Source: Candidatus Aquabacterium excrementipullorum (GTDB lineage Bacteria; Pseudomonadota; Gammaproteobacteria; Burkholderiales; Burkholderiaceae_C). Taken from it: DNA of 39,876 bases. The stretch spans positions 1 through 39,876 of the forward strand of contig DXIO01000100.1 of NCBI GenBank assembly GCA_019112875.1, written 5' to 3'. Positions 16,277 through 27,100 of the stretch are shown here, one piece after another (the first letter of the stretch is position 1; the number at the start of each line of letters is the position of its first letter). The notes beneath the pieces are model-generated. The model saw only the letters and a program-made list of their open reading frames with translations, did not search any database and was not told where the DNA came from. Made by a program: the position numbers and the translations under genes.

Positions 16277-17983
16277 TCAGCGGGCACCGTGCGTCTCGGC
16301 GACGCGGGTGACGAACTCGTCGACGAAGATGTTCATGTCGGACGAGATGTTCTTGATGCGCGCGGCCAGGTAGTTGTAGCCGAACAGCGCAGGGATGGCC
16401 ACGCCAAGGCCGGCCACCGTGGCCAGCAGCGCGGCCGCGATACCGGGCGCGATCGCGTTCACGTTGACATCGCCCGCCGCGGCGATGGCCGCGAAGGTGA
16501 TCATCACACCGACCACGGTGCCCAGCAGGCCGAGGAAGGGGCCGCCCGAGATGGCGATGGTCAGCAGCACGATCTTGCTGTTGAGCGTGTGGCTCTCGCG
16601 GACGAGGTCGGCATCGATCGAGGCCTTCACCGCATCGATCGACGCGCCCGACAGCGGCAGCGATCCGGGCTGGCCCACGTCGCGCTTGACCAGTTCGCGC
16701 AGGCCCGCGCCGTAGAGGCGCGCCAGTTGCGAGTGGGGCAGGCCGTCGGCCTCGACGGTCATCACGTCCTTGGCGCCACGGAAGGCCTTGAGGAACTGGG
16801 TGTTGTCCTTGTCGGCGCGGCCCACCAGCACGGCCTTCTCATACATCACCCAGACCGCGATGACGAACATGATGCCAAGGATCCCGATGACGACCCAGGC
16901 ATCCACCGTCAGGTTGTTCACGAGGATGGCGAAATGGCCCTGCTCATGGCCACCTTCTTCATCGGCCTTGGCCGAATCGGGCGTCTGGGTGTTGGCCAGC
17001 ACCAGCCTGGCATCGGCGCTCTGCGCGGCGTGCGCCAGCTTCACCCAGTCGGCGCTGCGCACGGTGGAGGCCACTTCCAGCTGATCCACCAGGCCCGTGA
17101 GGCCCTGGCCGACCGACAGCTCGCCGGGCAGAGTCACGGTGACGGCGGGCAGGGGTGCTTCGGCGGCCTGTGCGCCATTGACGTACAGCACCAGCTTGCC
17201 GTTGCCGACTATCACGGCCAGATGGGCCCAGGCCGAGGTGGGCAGGTTGCCGCCCGCCGCCGTGGCAGAACCCAGCGTGGCCACGGCCTTGCCGTTGTCC
17301 AGCGCCAGCGACAGCGTGCCTTGCTTGAACAGCGTGCCGGTGACCGCTTCGGGCTTGAACCACAGGCTGATGCTGTGCGGGCCGCTGCCAGCGGCCTTGA
17401 GCTTGTCCGAGGCCCAGGCGATGGGCTGGCCGTCCAGGCGGGCCGCCGCGCCGATCAGGCCGTTGGCTTCGCGCTGCACAGCTGCGGACGATCTGACCTG
17501 GCCGCTGACATCATCGGCCGCATCGCCCGGCTTGCCAGCGAATGTCACCGCCATGGCCATGGCGCCATCGAACAGGGCCGGCGAGGTGCTTTCGGCCGCA
17601 GCGGCTTCGTTGCCCGCGTACACGTGCAACACGTTCTTGTCGGTGCCCGGCAGGGTGTTGGGCAACTGCACCCACACCACCGCCAGTTCATTGGTGCCAT
17701 CGAAGCGCTCGACCCAGAATTTCAGGGGCGTCTTGTCATCCGCCGCCACCACGCGGATGTCGCTGCCATCGGGCTTGGCGGCCAGGAAGTCGAAGTTGCC
17801 GGCGTGCAGGCGCACCGGCACCACCACGCCCGACAGCGCCTCCTTCGTCTCGACGCCTTGCGCCGAGGTGTTCAGCACGACCTTGGTGCGCTGTTTGAAA
17901 TCCCCGTTCCACCAGGCATGGGACAGAGAGGGCAGGCAGGCCGCGGCGAATAGCGCAGAGGTGAGGATGTGCTTGATCTTCAT
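16277..17983 (-). CDS. DUF2341/LamG-like domain fused to ExbB/TolQ/MotA proton channel
   Basis: A 568-residue protein joining an exported sensor-like region to an ExbB channel. The signal peptide ends LSHA-WW. DUF2341 covers about 23-125, starting WWNGDFKQRTKVVLN. A concanavalin/LamG-like region follows at about 140-310, with PHSISLWFKPEAVTGTLFKQ and WAHLAVIVGNGKLVLYVNGA. After a charged linker comes the ExbB part: a membrane helix at about 362-381, a cytosolic loop, then two helices with GPFLGLLGTVVGVMITF and IAAALLATVAGLGVAIPALF (about 470-535). It starts 125 bases after the giant exoprotein stop, with only a weak ribosome site. The periplasmic lectin-like part may sense or bind a glycan or the exoprotein; that is inference. 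Confidence 0.9.
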   Translation of the reverse strand: MKIKHILTSALFAAACLPSLSHAWWNGDFKQRTKVVLNTSAQGVETKEALSGVVVPVRLHAGNFDFLAAKPDGSDIRVVAADDKTPLKFWVERFDGTNELAVVWVQLPNTLPGTDKNVLHVYAGNEAAAAESTSPALFDGAMAMAVTFAGKPGDAADDVSGQVRSSAAVQREANGLIGAAARLDGQPIAWASDKLKAAGSGPHSISLWFKPEAVTGTLFKQGTLSLALDNGKAVATLGSATAAGGNLPTSAWAHLAVIVGNGKLVLYVNGAQAAEAPLPAVTVTLPGELSVGQGLTGLVDQLEVASTVRSADWVKLAHAAQSADARLVLANTQTPDSAKADEEGGHEQGHFAILVNNLTVDAWVVIGILGIMFVIAVWVMYEKAVLVGRADKDNTQFLKAFRGAKDVMTVEADGLPHSQLARLYGAGLRELVKRDVGQPGSLPLSGASIDAVKASIDADLVRESHTLNSKIVLLTIAISGGPFLGLLGTVVGVMITFAAIAAAGDVNVNAIAPGIAAALLATVAGLGVAIPALFGYNYLAARIKNISSDMNIFVDEFVTRVAETHGAR

Positions 17984-18020
17984 GATCAGAACGATGGATG
18001 CTGAGGAAGGAATGCTTGGC

Positions 18021-18042
18021 GCGCGCGGCCTGGGCCGCACGC
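18021..18042 (-). terminator. Intercistronic hairpin between giant exoprotein and exbB genes
   Basis: In the minus-strand transcript, GCGUGCGGCC pairs with GGCCGCGCGC over ten positions (nine Watson-Crick pairs and one G-U). It lies between the exoprotein stop (18109) and the exbB start (17983). No T-run follows, so it is not a clear Rho-independent terminator. It may slow transcription or act as an mRNA processing/stability element that sets the ratio of the two products. Confidence 0.4.
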
Positions 18043-18108
18043 TTCAACCGGCATCAAAACGCGTCATCATCGAGACCTCCGATGACGGCTTTGTGTCACG
18101 GGCCGGGG

Positions 18109-21100
18109 TCACCGCTTGCGTTGGTCGTCGTCCTGGCTGGTGGTGGTGTCGCCAAAGCCCAGCAGGTCCACCGTCAGCACCGAATTGGCTGGCGGCTTGG
18201 ACTTGCTTTCGCTGGCCTCGGCCAGTTGGGCCACACCGGCGGCGGTGTCAGCCACCTTGGGTGTGAGGCTCAGGCTGACAGCGGGTGCGGGCGGCGCGGC
18301 CACGCCCGAGGCGCCGCCGATGTTGTCGGCCCCCTTGACCGTATTGGCCACGATGCTGATGTTCCCGTCCCCCTTGATGAAGGCGTCCAGTGCTCGGATT
18401 TCGCCGTTGGGTGCGTAGAGGCCGTACACCGGCGTCAGGTCGGCGGGGGTCTGCACCTTCTGGATGCCGCTGCCGCTGGTGGGCGGGTTGCCCCGGCTTT
18501 CGACCAGGCCCGTCAGCTTGTTGTAGACGCGCCGGGGCACGTCGGAGGCCTGGCTGGTGTTGGAGCCCTTGCCCGAGTCGATGCTGCCCTGCACCGAGTA
18601 GATCAGCAGGTTGCCCCGGCCCAGCGCGATGACCTTCTGGTCACCCGCCAGGAAATCGCCCAGGCTGAGAGCGCGGAAGCTGCCGCCCTGGAAGTTGATG
18701 AAGCCGCCCGGCGCATCGGCGGACGTGGGCAGGCCGGCCACCACCTGGCCCGAGGCCAGCACGTCGATGCCGCCCAGGCTGTCGTCAGCGCGGCCGAGCA
18801 CGTTGCCACCGCCTTGCCCCAGGTTGTGCACGCGCGACTGGCCCACATTGACATCACCTTCGCTGTTGAACGTGGCCCCCAGGCCAGCCAGATCGGCCAC
18901 GGCCTGGGCTTCATCGAACAAGGCCTGGCGACGCAGCTTGCGGCGAGCCTCTTCCGTGGCATCGGTGGAGACCGCGATGGCATTGGCTGCCGATGCCGCC
19001 TTCTGAACCTGCGCCCACATGGCCTCCTGCTTCTTGCGCTGGAAGGCCGCGCTGCGGTAGTAGGCGGCCGACTTGCCCGCGTCCTCGGGCAGGTAGCGCG
19101 ATGCGAACGTGGCATCCAGGAAAGTCTGTACGGCCGTGACCTGGTGCTCGTCGCTCAGTTGACCAAAGGCGGCGAAGGCGGCGGCATCGTTCAGATCGGA
19201 CCAGAAGGCCACACCCGATGGCAGCAAGCCGCTGTCGACGAGCGCCTGGTTGATGGCCTGGCGCAGGCTGGTGTTGCTGCCATAGCGCTCACGCAGTTCA
19301 TCGAGGTTCACGGTCTTGGCCGTGCCGGCGGCCAGGGTGATCTTGGCCGAGGACGCGGACAAGGCATTGTTCACCTTGTTGCCGATGGCCAGGACACCGG
19401 CCATCTGGTTGAGGTCGAGATCGCGGCCTGCCTCGACCTGGAATGCGCCAGCGCCCCCCACCGCCAGGATGCGCGGATTGGAGGCGAGCGTCACGGACAC
19501 CCCCAGGATATCGCGCCCGGCCGACACCGTGCTCACATCGCTCTCGTCAAAGTTCTGCCCCAGGAAGTTGGGGTTGACGATGTCGCGGCCGGCCACGATC
19601 TCCGTGGGACGGGGCGTGCGCAGGAAGGAAGTGATGGTCAGCCCGGCATCGTTCTGGTCGGAGAAGCTGACATCCCGGCCTGCAATGAAGCGAATCAAAT
19701 TGTCATTGCCTGATTGGCCGAGGTCGGCGATCGGTGTCTGGGTGAGCTTGTCTTCCTGGCCGTCGATGCCATAGACGAGCGACAGCACGCGCGAGCCATT
19801 GGGTCGATCCTCGCTGATGACCGAACTGCTGCCGAGGTTCGCGATCAGCCCAGCGTAACTCTGTGACGTGGCGCTGGCCGCCGAGACGGAGGCTGGGAAC
19901 AAGGCCGGCGCCGCGGTACTGGCCAGCCCCAGTTGCACCTGTGCGCTGTCCAGCAACTGCAGATCTGCCGCCAACCTCACATCGCGCCCCGCGTACACGT
20001 TCACATCGGATTGATCCGACGGCATGATGAAGAGCTTGGAGCCGCCCTGGCCATTGGTGCCTTGTGTGTCGTTCCGGCGGCCACCCGTGTCGATGGTGAC
20101 ATCCTCGGTCAGGCTGACCAGACTGACAACGGGGGGCAGTACCGAGGCCGGTACCGAAGCATTGGTGGCCAGCGACGGACTGGGGGTGCCCAGGTCGAGG
20201 CTGCCGGCCACTGAAGCGGCGTGCATGCGGTTGAAGTTCTGTGCATCGGGCATGAGGCTGACCGAGCCGTGCAGGGAGGCCATGGACACACCGGCATCCT
20301 CGGCATAGGTGTAGTACACCGCCGCATTGGTATTGGTCAGGCCCGACGCCGCCGTGGTGCCACCCGTGCTGCCGTTCAAGTTGCCCGCCCCGGTGAAGCG
20401 GAAGGGCACGATGGTGGGGTTGTACACATGGGAGACGGTCAGATCACCCACCGCATCGACCGACCAGTGCCCGTCCATCAGCGCCAGCATGGCGCCGGGA
20501 TTCATCACCGCCGTGGCGCTGGGGATCACGTTGTCGGCCACGTTGTCGGCGCCCACGAGCAGGCTGCCGCCCGCGCTCAGCCGCCCATCCCCCCGACCGA
20601 GAAAGTACACGCCGCCGTAGATGTTGCCGCCCGCGGTGACGTTCACATCGCCCCCGTTGAGCACCTTGAGCTCGCTGGACAAGACCTTGCCCGAAGCATC
20701 GACCATGAGCACCGAGCGCGCATTGGTGGGCGCCACGACCGCCAGGTTGCCGACATCGCCGCCCGCGCGGATGTCGATGTTGCCGCCACCGAAGGAGCCG
20801 AAGCCCTGGCGGAACTCATTGAATCCGGTCCACCAGGCCACAGGCACTCGCTGCGTCAGCAAGGCGGCCGTGGGATTGCCGCCGTGATAGAAATAGTTGC
20901 CGGTGCCCTGCGTCAGTTGCTGCTGCACGTACTGCGCCACGCCATTGGCCAGGGTGACGCTGGCGAAGCTGCCCACCTTCCCGCCCGCCGACACGGTCAG
21001 CCGCTCGCCACGCTCGGTGAAGACGGCCGATTTGTAGGCATTGGTGGCCCGCGTCGCCGCAGCACCGGTGTTCTCGGTGGCGAACACCTCGTAGGCACCC

Positions 21101-24100
21101 AGCGATGACAGCCCGCCCGTCACATAGATGGACGAGGGCGTGGTCGTGGTGGCCGCCATCAAGCGCACATCGCCCGAGGCATGCACATCGATGGCGCCCG
21201 TGGTGGTGCGGATCAGCTTGTTGCTGGCCAGCGTGAAGTGGCCCTTGGTGACATCTGACTGGGTGGCATCGACATCGGCCGAGTTCAGGTCCGCGCCGGC
21301 AACGAAGCGCAGGCTGGCGCCCTCGCCCGACTGGATGGTCGCGCTGGTGGTGGCGTTGGTCAGACCCGCACTGATGTTGTTGTTGACATTCAGGTCGCCC
21401 GCGGCGCGGATCGTCAGGTTCATGGGCTGGCTGCCCGCAGCCAGCACCAGGTCGTTGGCGATGCTGAAGCCGCCCTGGGCACGGATCTCAGCCTCTGCGC
21501 GTACGCTGGCATTGGCCGCACCACCCAGGCCCGCCGTGGCCAGGATGGCGGACTGGTTGCCCGCGAAGCTGGTGGCGGCCGAGACCAGGGTGGTCAGGTT
21601 CAGGTTGCTGGTCGTGGCCGTGCCGGTGCCCAGACTGGTGAGCGCTGCACCGTCGTACACGCGCACGCCGTCGAGCTGCACGCGACCTGCCTGCAGCGAG
21701 ACGGCGCCGCTGCCGCCGAGCGAGGCCACCTTCATGCCGGTGTACAAGCCCTGCGCGTTCTGGGTCTGCAAGGCGCGCAGCACGATGCGGCCGTCCTTGG
21801 CATCGCCCTCGCTGTCGGCCACCACCGTGGCGGCGCCCAGATGGATGGTGCCTTGCGTGGACGACAGCAGCACATCACCACCATTCGCGCCTTCGCGGGT
21901 GGAGCGCGCCTCGATGTGCGCACCGTCGTTGAGCGTCAGATCGCCTTGCGATTGCAGCTGCACCACGCCCCCGGCGGCCGTGGTCGCGTCGATGTCGGCC
22001 TTGGCGTTCAGGCTCAGGGCGCCGGCATCGGCGGTCAGTTGCACCAGGGCAGCCTTGACCTGGCTGTTCAGGCCGAGATCGCCTTCACGCTGTCGTACAT
22101 TGAACTCGCGCAGGCTGCTGCCATCGCTGTTGCGGCTGGCGGCCACCAACTGGTCCAGCCCGTTCTGGGCCAGAGCCGCGTTGGTGCTGGCGGCCGCTGC
22201 GCCGGCCTGGGTCAGTGCCAGCTGGCGCGTGTCAACGACCACGGTGCCGCTCTGGCCTGCGGCGCCGGCCACATTCAACCTGGCCTGCTGGCCCAGCTGC
22301 ACCTGGCCATTGGCACCGGTGGCCTTGAGCGTGATGGTGCCGGCGGCCGGTGCCTCGCCCGTCACCCCCGTGGGGATGGTGGGCGCGGCGGCGGACAAGG
22401 TGCCGTTCACCACGATGGCGCCCTGGCGCGCCTCGGCCGTGAGCTGGCCGCCTCCGCTGGCCACGGCGTAGGTGTCGTTGACCAGGCGGAGCCGACCGGC
22501 CACGCTGGTGTTGGAGCCCACCGCGAAGACCAGTGCCTGGCTGGGCGCGCCCTTATCACCGCGCGCCACGAGGTTCAGGCGTCCGGCTTCGATGTCGATG
22601 TTGCCTTGCTGCTGGATGGTGAGCCCTTCCAGGCCCAGCTTGCCGCCGGCCCCCAGGGATTCGTTCAGCGTGTGGCCGCCATCGGCCAAGGTGATCGTGA
22701 GAGCGCCCTTCGCCACCAGTTGCTGGCTGGCATCGGACGAGGCCGTCACGCGCGCGGCGCTCAGCACCACGTCGCCCTGGGCCTGTGTCTGTCCCTGGCC
22801 GGTGAAGACGATGTCGCCCTTGCTGTCCAGCGTGGCGCTGAAGAAAGCCAGCCGCTGGCCGCCTGATCCGGCGTCGGCCACGGTGATGCCGCCCGTGTGG
22901 CCATCGGTGGACACGGGCTTGGCCCGCACCAGCAACTGGCCGACGCCCGTCTGGCCGTCCGCGGCCAGGCCACTGCCATTGCGCAGCACCACCTCCTGGG
23001 CGGTGAGCACGGTCTGGCCCTGCGCGGCCGCTTCGGCCGTGTCCCCCTGGGCGGCCACGCCGATCAATTGCGGCGCATCCAGCGTGAGCTGCCGGGTGGC
23101 TGCGCCGCCCAGTTGGGAGCCGCCCGCGAAGGCCATGCTGCCGGCGCTGGCGCGCAATGCGAGGCGCTGCGTGCCGTTCAGGCGCTCCAGCAGGGGGCCG
23201 TTGAGGTGCAAGGCCCCCGCCGGCACGGTCGCCGCATCGCCCACCACCACGGTGCCGGCGCCCAGGCCGACGGACTGGGTGTCGAGCACCAGCTCGGGCG
23301 TCAGGGCGACCGTGGCGGTGCTGTCCAGCTGCACCGAGGCCCCACGCAACGTGACCGCCGCGGCGCCCGCCTGGCGGCTGCCCACGGTGAGCACGGCCTG
23401 GTTGCCCGTGGTGGCGCCTGTCACCGTGATATCGGTGTCTGCACGCTGGCCCACCTGCAGCAAGGCACCATCGCCTCGCACCAGGTAGCGGCGGCTCTGG
23501 CCGGTGTCCTTGCCGGTGGAGGCGATGGTCATGCCCGCGTCCACGCTGACGCTGCGCGTGGCCACGGCCATCAGTTCACCGCCGGTGCGCAAGGTGTTGG
23601 CATCGCCGCCCAGGGGCTGGCCGTCGGCACCGGTCTCGGACACGAAGGCCACGGTGGCGGCCTTGCGCGTCACGCTGACGCTGCCATCGCTGTTGTTGGT
23701 GCGGACACCGCCCAGCAGCACGCTGTCGGCGCCTAGGGCATTGAGCTGATCCAGGCCGACCACGCCTGCGGCAGAGGCCGCCTCGGGCTTCGTGCGGCGG
23801 ACCTCGATGTCCGGCATCGCCAGGTCGAACTCGCCCGCCTTCAGGCCATCTTTGCCCGCGAAGTTGAAACGCGCCGTCCAGTCGAAGGCCTGCTCCGCGC
23901 TGAACGACACGCGGCCACCATCGCCCGGGAGCACCAGGGTGTCACCGCTCTTGTTGGCGCGTTGCTGCTGGAACGCGTTGCCCGACACCACGGTGATGTC
24001 CGACTTGGCGCGGAACGCGGATTCAGGCTCGAGCCGCAGCGCCTGGCGCTGGTCGTTGCCACCGGTTTGTGTCGTGCCGGTCGATGTGCGGTACCCCGAC

Positions 24101-27100
24101 ACGATGACCGAGCCATCGTCGTTCCGGACGGCGACCGGCAGGGACTTGCTCACGTCCAGCGTCGTGGCGCTGACCAGCACCGCCCCCGGCAGGATGCCGT
24201 AGCGCGCGTCCAGCAGGGTGTAGGTGCCCGCGGCCAGCACGCCGTTGCCCGTGGTGATGGTCACCTGGTCGCCCGCCTTCAGGTCCGTGCCGATCTGTGT
24301 GGTGCGCGCCCGGATGTCGGCGTCGTAGGGTGCGAAATCGAAGGTGTAGCTGGGCAGCACGGCGAACAGGCCTTCGCGCAGGTAGGTGTCGGTGCTGCCG
24401 CCCACGCCGGGGTTGAACTGCCAGGCGGCGATGTCGCCACCGGCCTGCGCGTCCACGGTGGTGGTGGTGCTCAGGCTGATGGTCCGGCCATTGAGCAGGA
24501 CCTGCTTGGTGATGGGCAGCTTGGTGATGTCCTGCACCACGTTGCCTTCGTCGGGCACATTGCCGCTCACCGCGCCTTCGGGCGAATAGACCCACTGCGA
24601 GTTGTTGATGAGCATGCCCACAGGCACCGTCACCCCGTTGGACGAGATGGACAGCGTGGCCTGGTCCCCCAGGTTCAGGGTGTCGGCGGTGAGCTCGATG
24701 CCGCCCACGGGCTGGCGGATCACACCGTCGATGTCCAGGGTGCCCGCCTGCAGTTTCAGCGTGGCCAGGGCCGACAGCGGCGTCTGGCTGGTGCTGCCAT
24801 GGGTGGGGGCCATCAGGCTCAAGGTACTGCCGCTCCCGCCCGACACCGTGTAGTTGGACATCGTGGTGGCGTACACCTGGCCCGCCGTCAGGTTCAGCTG
24901 GCCCTGGAAACTGAAGCTGCCCTGGAGGGAGCGGTCGCCGTCCACGGCGGCCGACAGCGCTCGCTGGCCGATGAAGCGGATCTCACCGTTCTGGCGGGTC
25001 AGCGTGGTGTTCGTGGTTCGGGCCAGGGTGGCGTTGAGGTCCACGCGGTTGGCGCCCTGCACGGCGGTGTCGCCGTTCAACTCGATCAGGCCGGCCTGCA
25101 CCTCCAGCCAGCGCTGCCCCTTCAGTTCGCGGGCGCTCGCGGCGACCGTGTCCAGGGTGGCCCCCTTGCCGGTGACCGGGCCCATCGCCACGTGGTGCGC
25201 CTGGATGACGTGGTCGGCCTCGGTCTTGGGTGACGTGGCCGCCGCTTCATCAGCGACCAGGTAGAGGAAATCTGCGGACGTCGGCCTCAGCACCGTGGTC
25301 TTCAGGTGGTTGGTGAGTTCCAGCACCGGTGCATTCAACACCACGGACTGCAAGCGGCTACGGTTCTCGGAGGCCTTCAGGCTGACCCCTGCATTGAGCT
25401 GGATGGTGTCGTCGGCGCGCAGCTGCACCCGGTCGAAACCGGCGTTATTGAGCAACTCGGCCGACACCACGCCCTCGCCGAATCGGCGGCCCTCGGCGCT
25501 GAGTGCCAGGGCCGAGGCCCAGGTGTCCGTGATGCGGATGGAGCGCTTGCCCGCATTGGCACCGCCGGGGTAGTCCTGGCCGCCAGCCGGGATGCTGTCG
25601 ATGGTGCCTTGGCGGCTGAGCGCGATGTTGATCGTGCCCCCGGCCACGCTGGCATCGAGCGCCTTGGCCTCCACCGTGCCCAGCAGGCTGAACCCATCGG
25701 TGGACATGATGTTCAGCGTGCCGGCGGCCGAACTGATGGTGCTCAACGCGCCCGTGGCATCCCGGCTGAGCCGTCCACTGGCGCCATTGAGACGGATGAC
25801 CGCACCCAGCTCCATCATCAGCTGGCCGCGCACCGCCGCGCCATCGTCGCCGCCGAGTGTCACCGTGCCACCGGCCAGCACCTCGCCCACCTTGGGTGAC
25901 GGCAGTCCTTGCAGGACCGCCAGGCTGTTGCGCACCTCCACGGCCTTCACAGTCCCGGACACGTCGATCTCCGAGCCGGAGCGCAGGTAGATGCCCTGGT
26001 CCTTGACGTGGCCGTAGTCCTCGTACATGGTGCTGTTGATCACGCCGCGCGTGCCGAGGATGGCCAGCCGCACGTCACCACCCAGCGCCCGCAGGGTGCC
26101 GGCCATGTCGATGCTGCCACCGGCCTGCAGCGTGATGCTGCCGCCCGCGCCCATGTCGAGTTCGGCCCCCTCGTCCACGCGGAGGTCTGCGCCCTGCGGC
26201 AACCCGTTCTCGGTCTGGACATTGGCCTTGCTTTTCGCGGTCAGGCTCAGGTTGAAGCCACTGCGCAGCCCGGCCTCCAGCGGGGCCAGGGTGTAGGTGA
26301 CACCGCTCACCGCGCTGTAAGCCGAGGACAAGGCCTGCATGTTGACCAGCAGAGGCTTGATCCGCGCACCGGCCAGCACATCCACATCGCCCAGTGCCGT
26401 CACCTTCAAGGTGCCGAAGCCACGGCTGGCGTACAGGCCGGGATCCAGGCTGAAGGCGCCCTCTCCCACGCCGCCCAGCACCACGCGGGGCAAACCACCC
26501 AGCACCAGCGTCCCTCCGCCCGAAAAATCGAAGCCCGCGATGGCACCGTTCAACATCAGCGTGCCTTGCGGCATGGCGCTGTCTGGCGAGGCCACCGAGG
26601 CGCCCTCGTTGGCCTGGAGGCTGAGCGTGCCCGCACGCCCCTTCACCAGCTTGCCGTCCGTGCCACGCCAGGCGGTGCCGGACACGTCCACCTCGCTGCC
26701 CTGGGCCAGTTCGACATCATCGAACGCCGTCAAGGTGATGCTGCCGCCCTCGCGTGCCGCAGCCGGCGTCTGACTGCCGGCCACACGGTCATCGCGGCGC
26801 GTGCCACCGGCATCCAGGCGGCTGCCCTTCGTGAGCAGCACGCTGCCCGATTGCGCGTTCACCTCGATGCTGCCCCCCGGCACGCTCAGCCTGCCGTTGA
26901 ACACCACATCGCCCTCGCGGGCCTTGGCCATGAAGCTGCCACCAGCCGCCAACTGCAGACTTGGCGCATCCTGCATCGCGGCACTGCCGTACTGGATGTG
27001 GTCGGCATACAGCGCCACGCCGGCCAGGCCGGCCCGCTGCAGCTGGGTGGCCGACAGCACCGTGGTGCTGCCCACCTGGGCCAGCAGGTCGGCCCAGGCC

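Noticed and set aside
16289..17953. Plus-strand 554-codon frame opposite the exbB fusion gene
   Set aside because: Antisense shadow; His/Gln/Arg/Gly-rich, while the minus-strand frame has clear signal peptide, DUF2341 and ExbB motifs.
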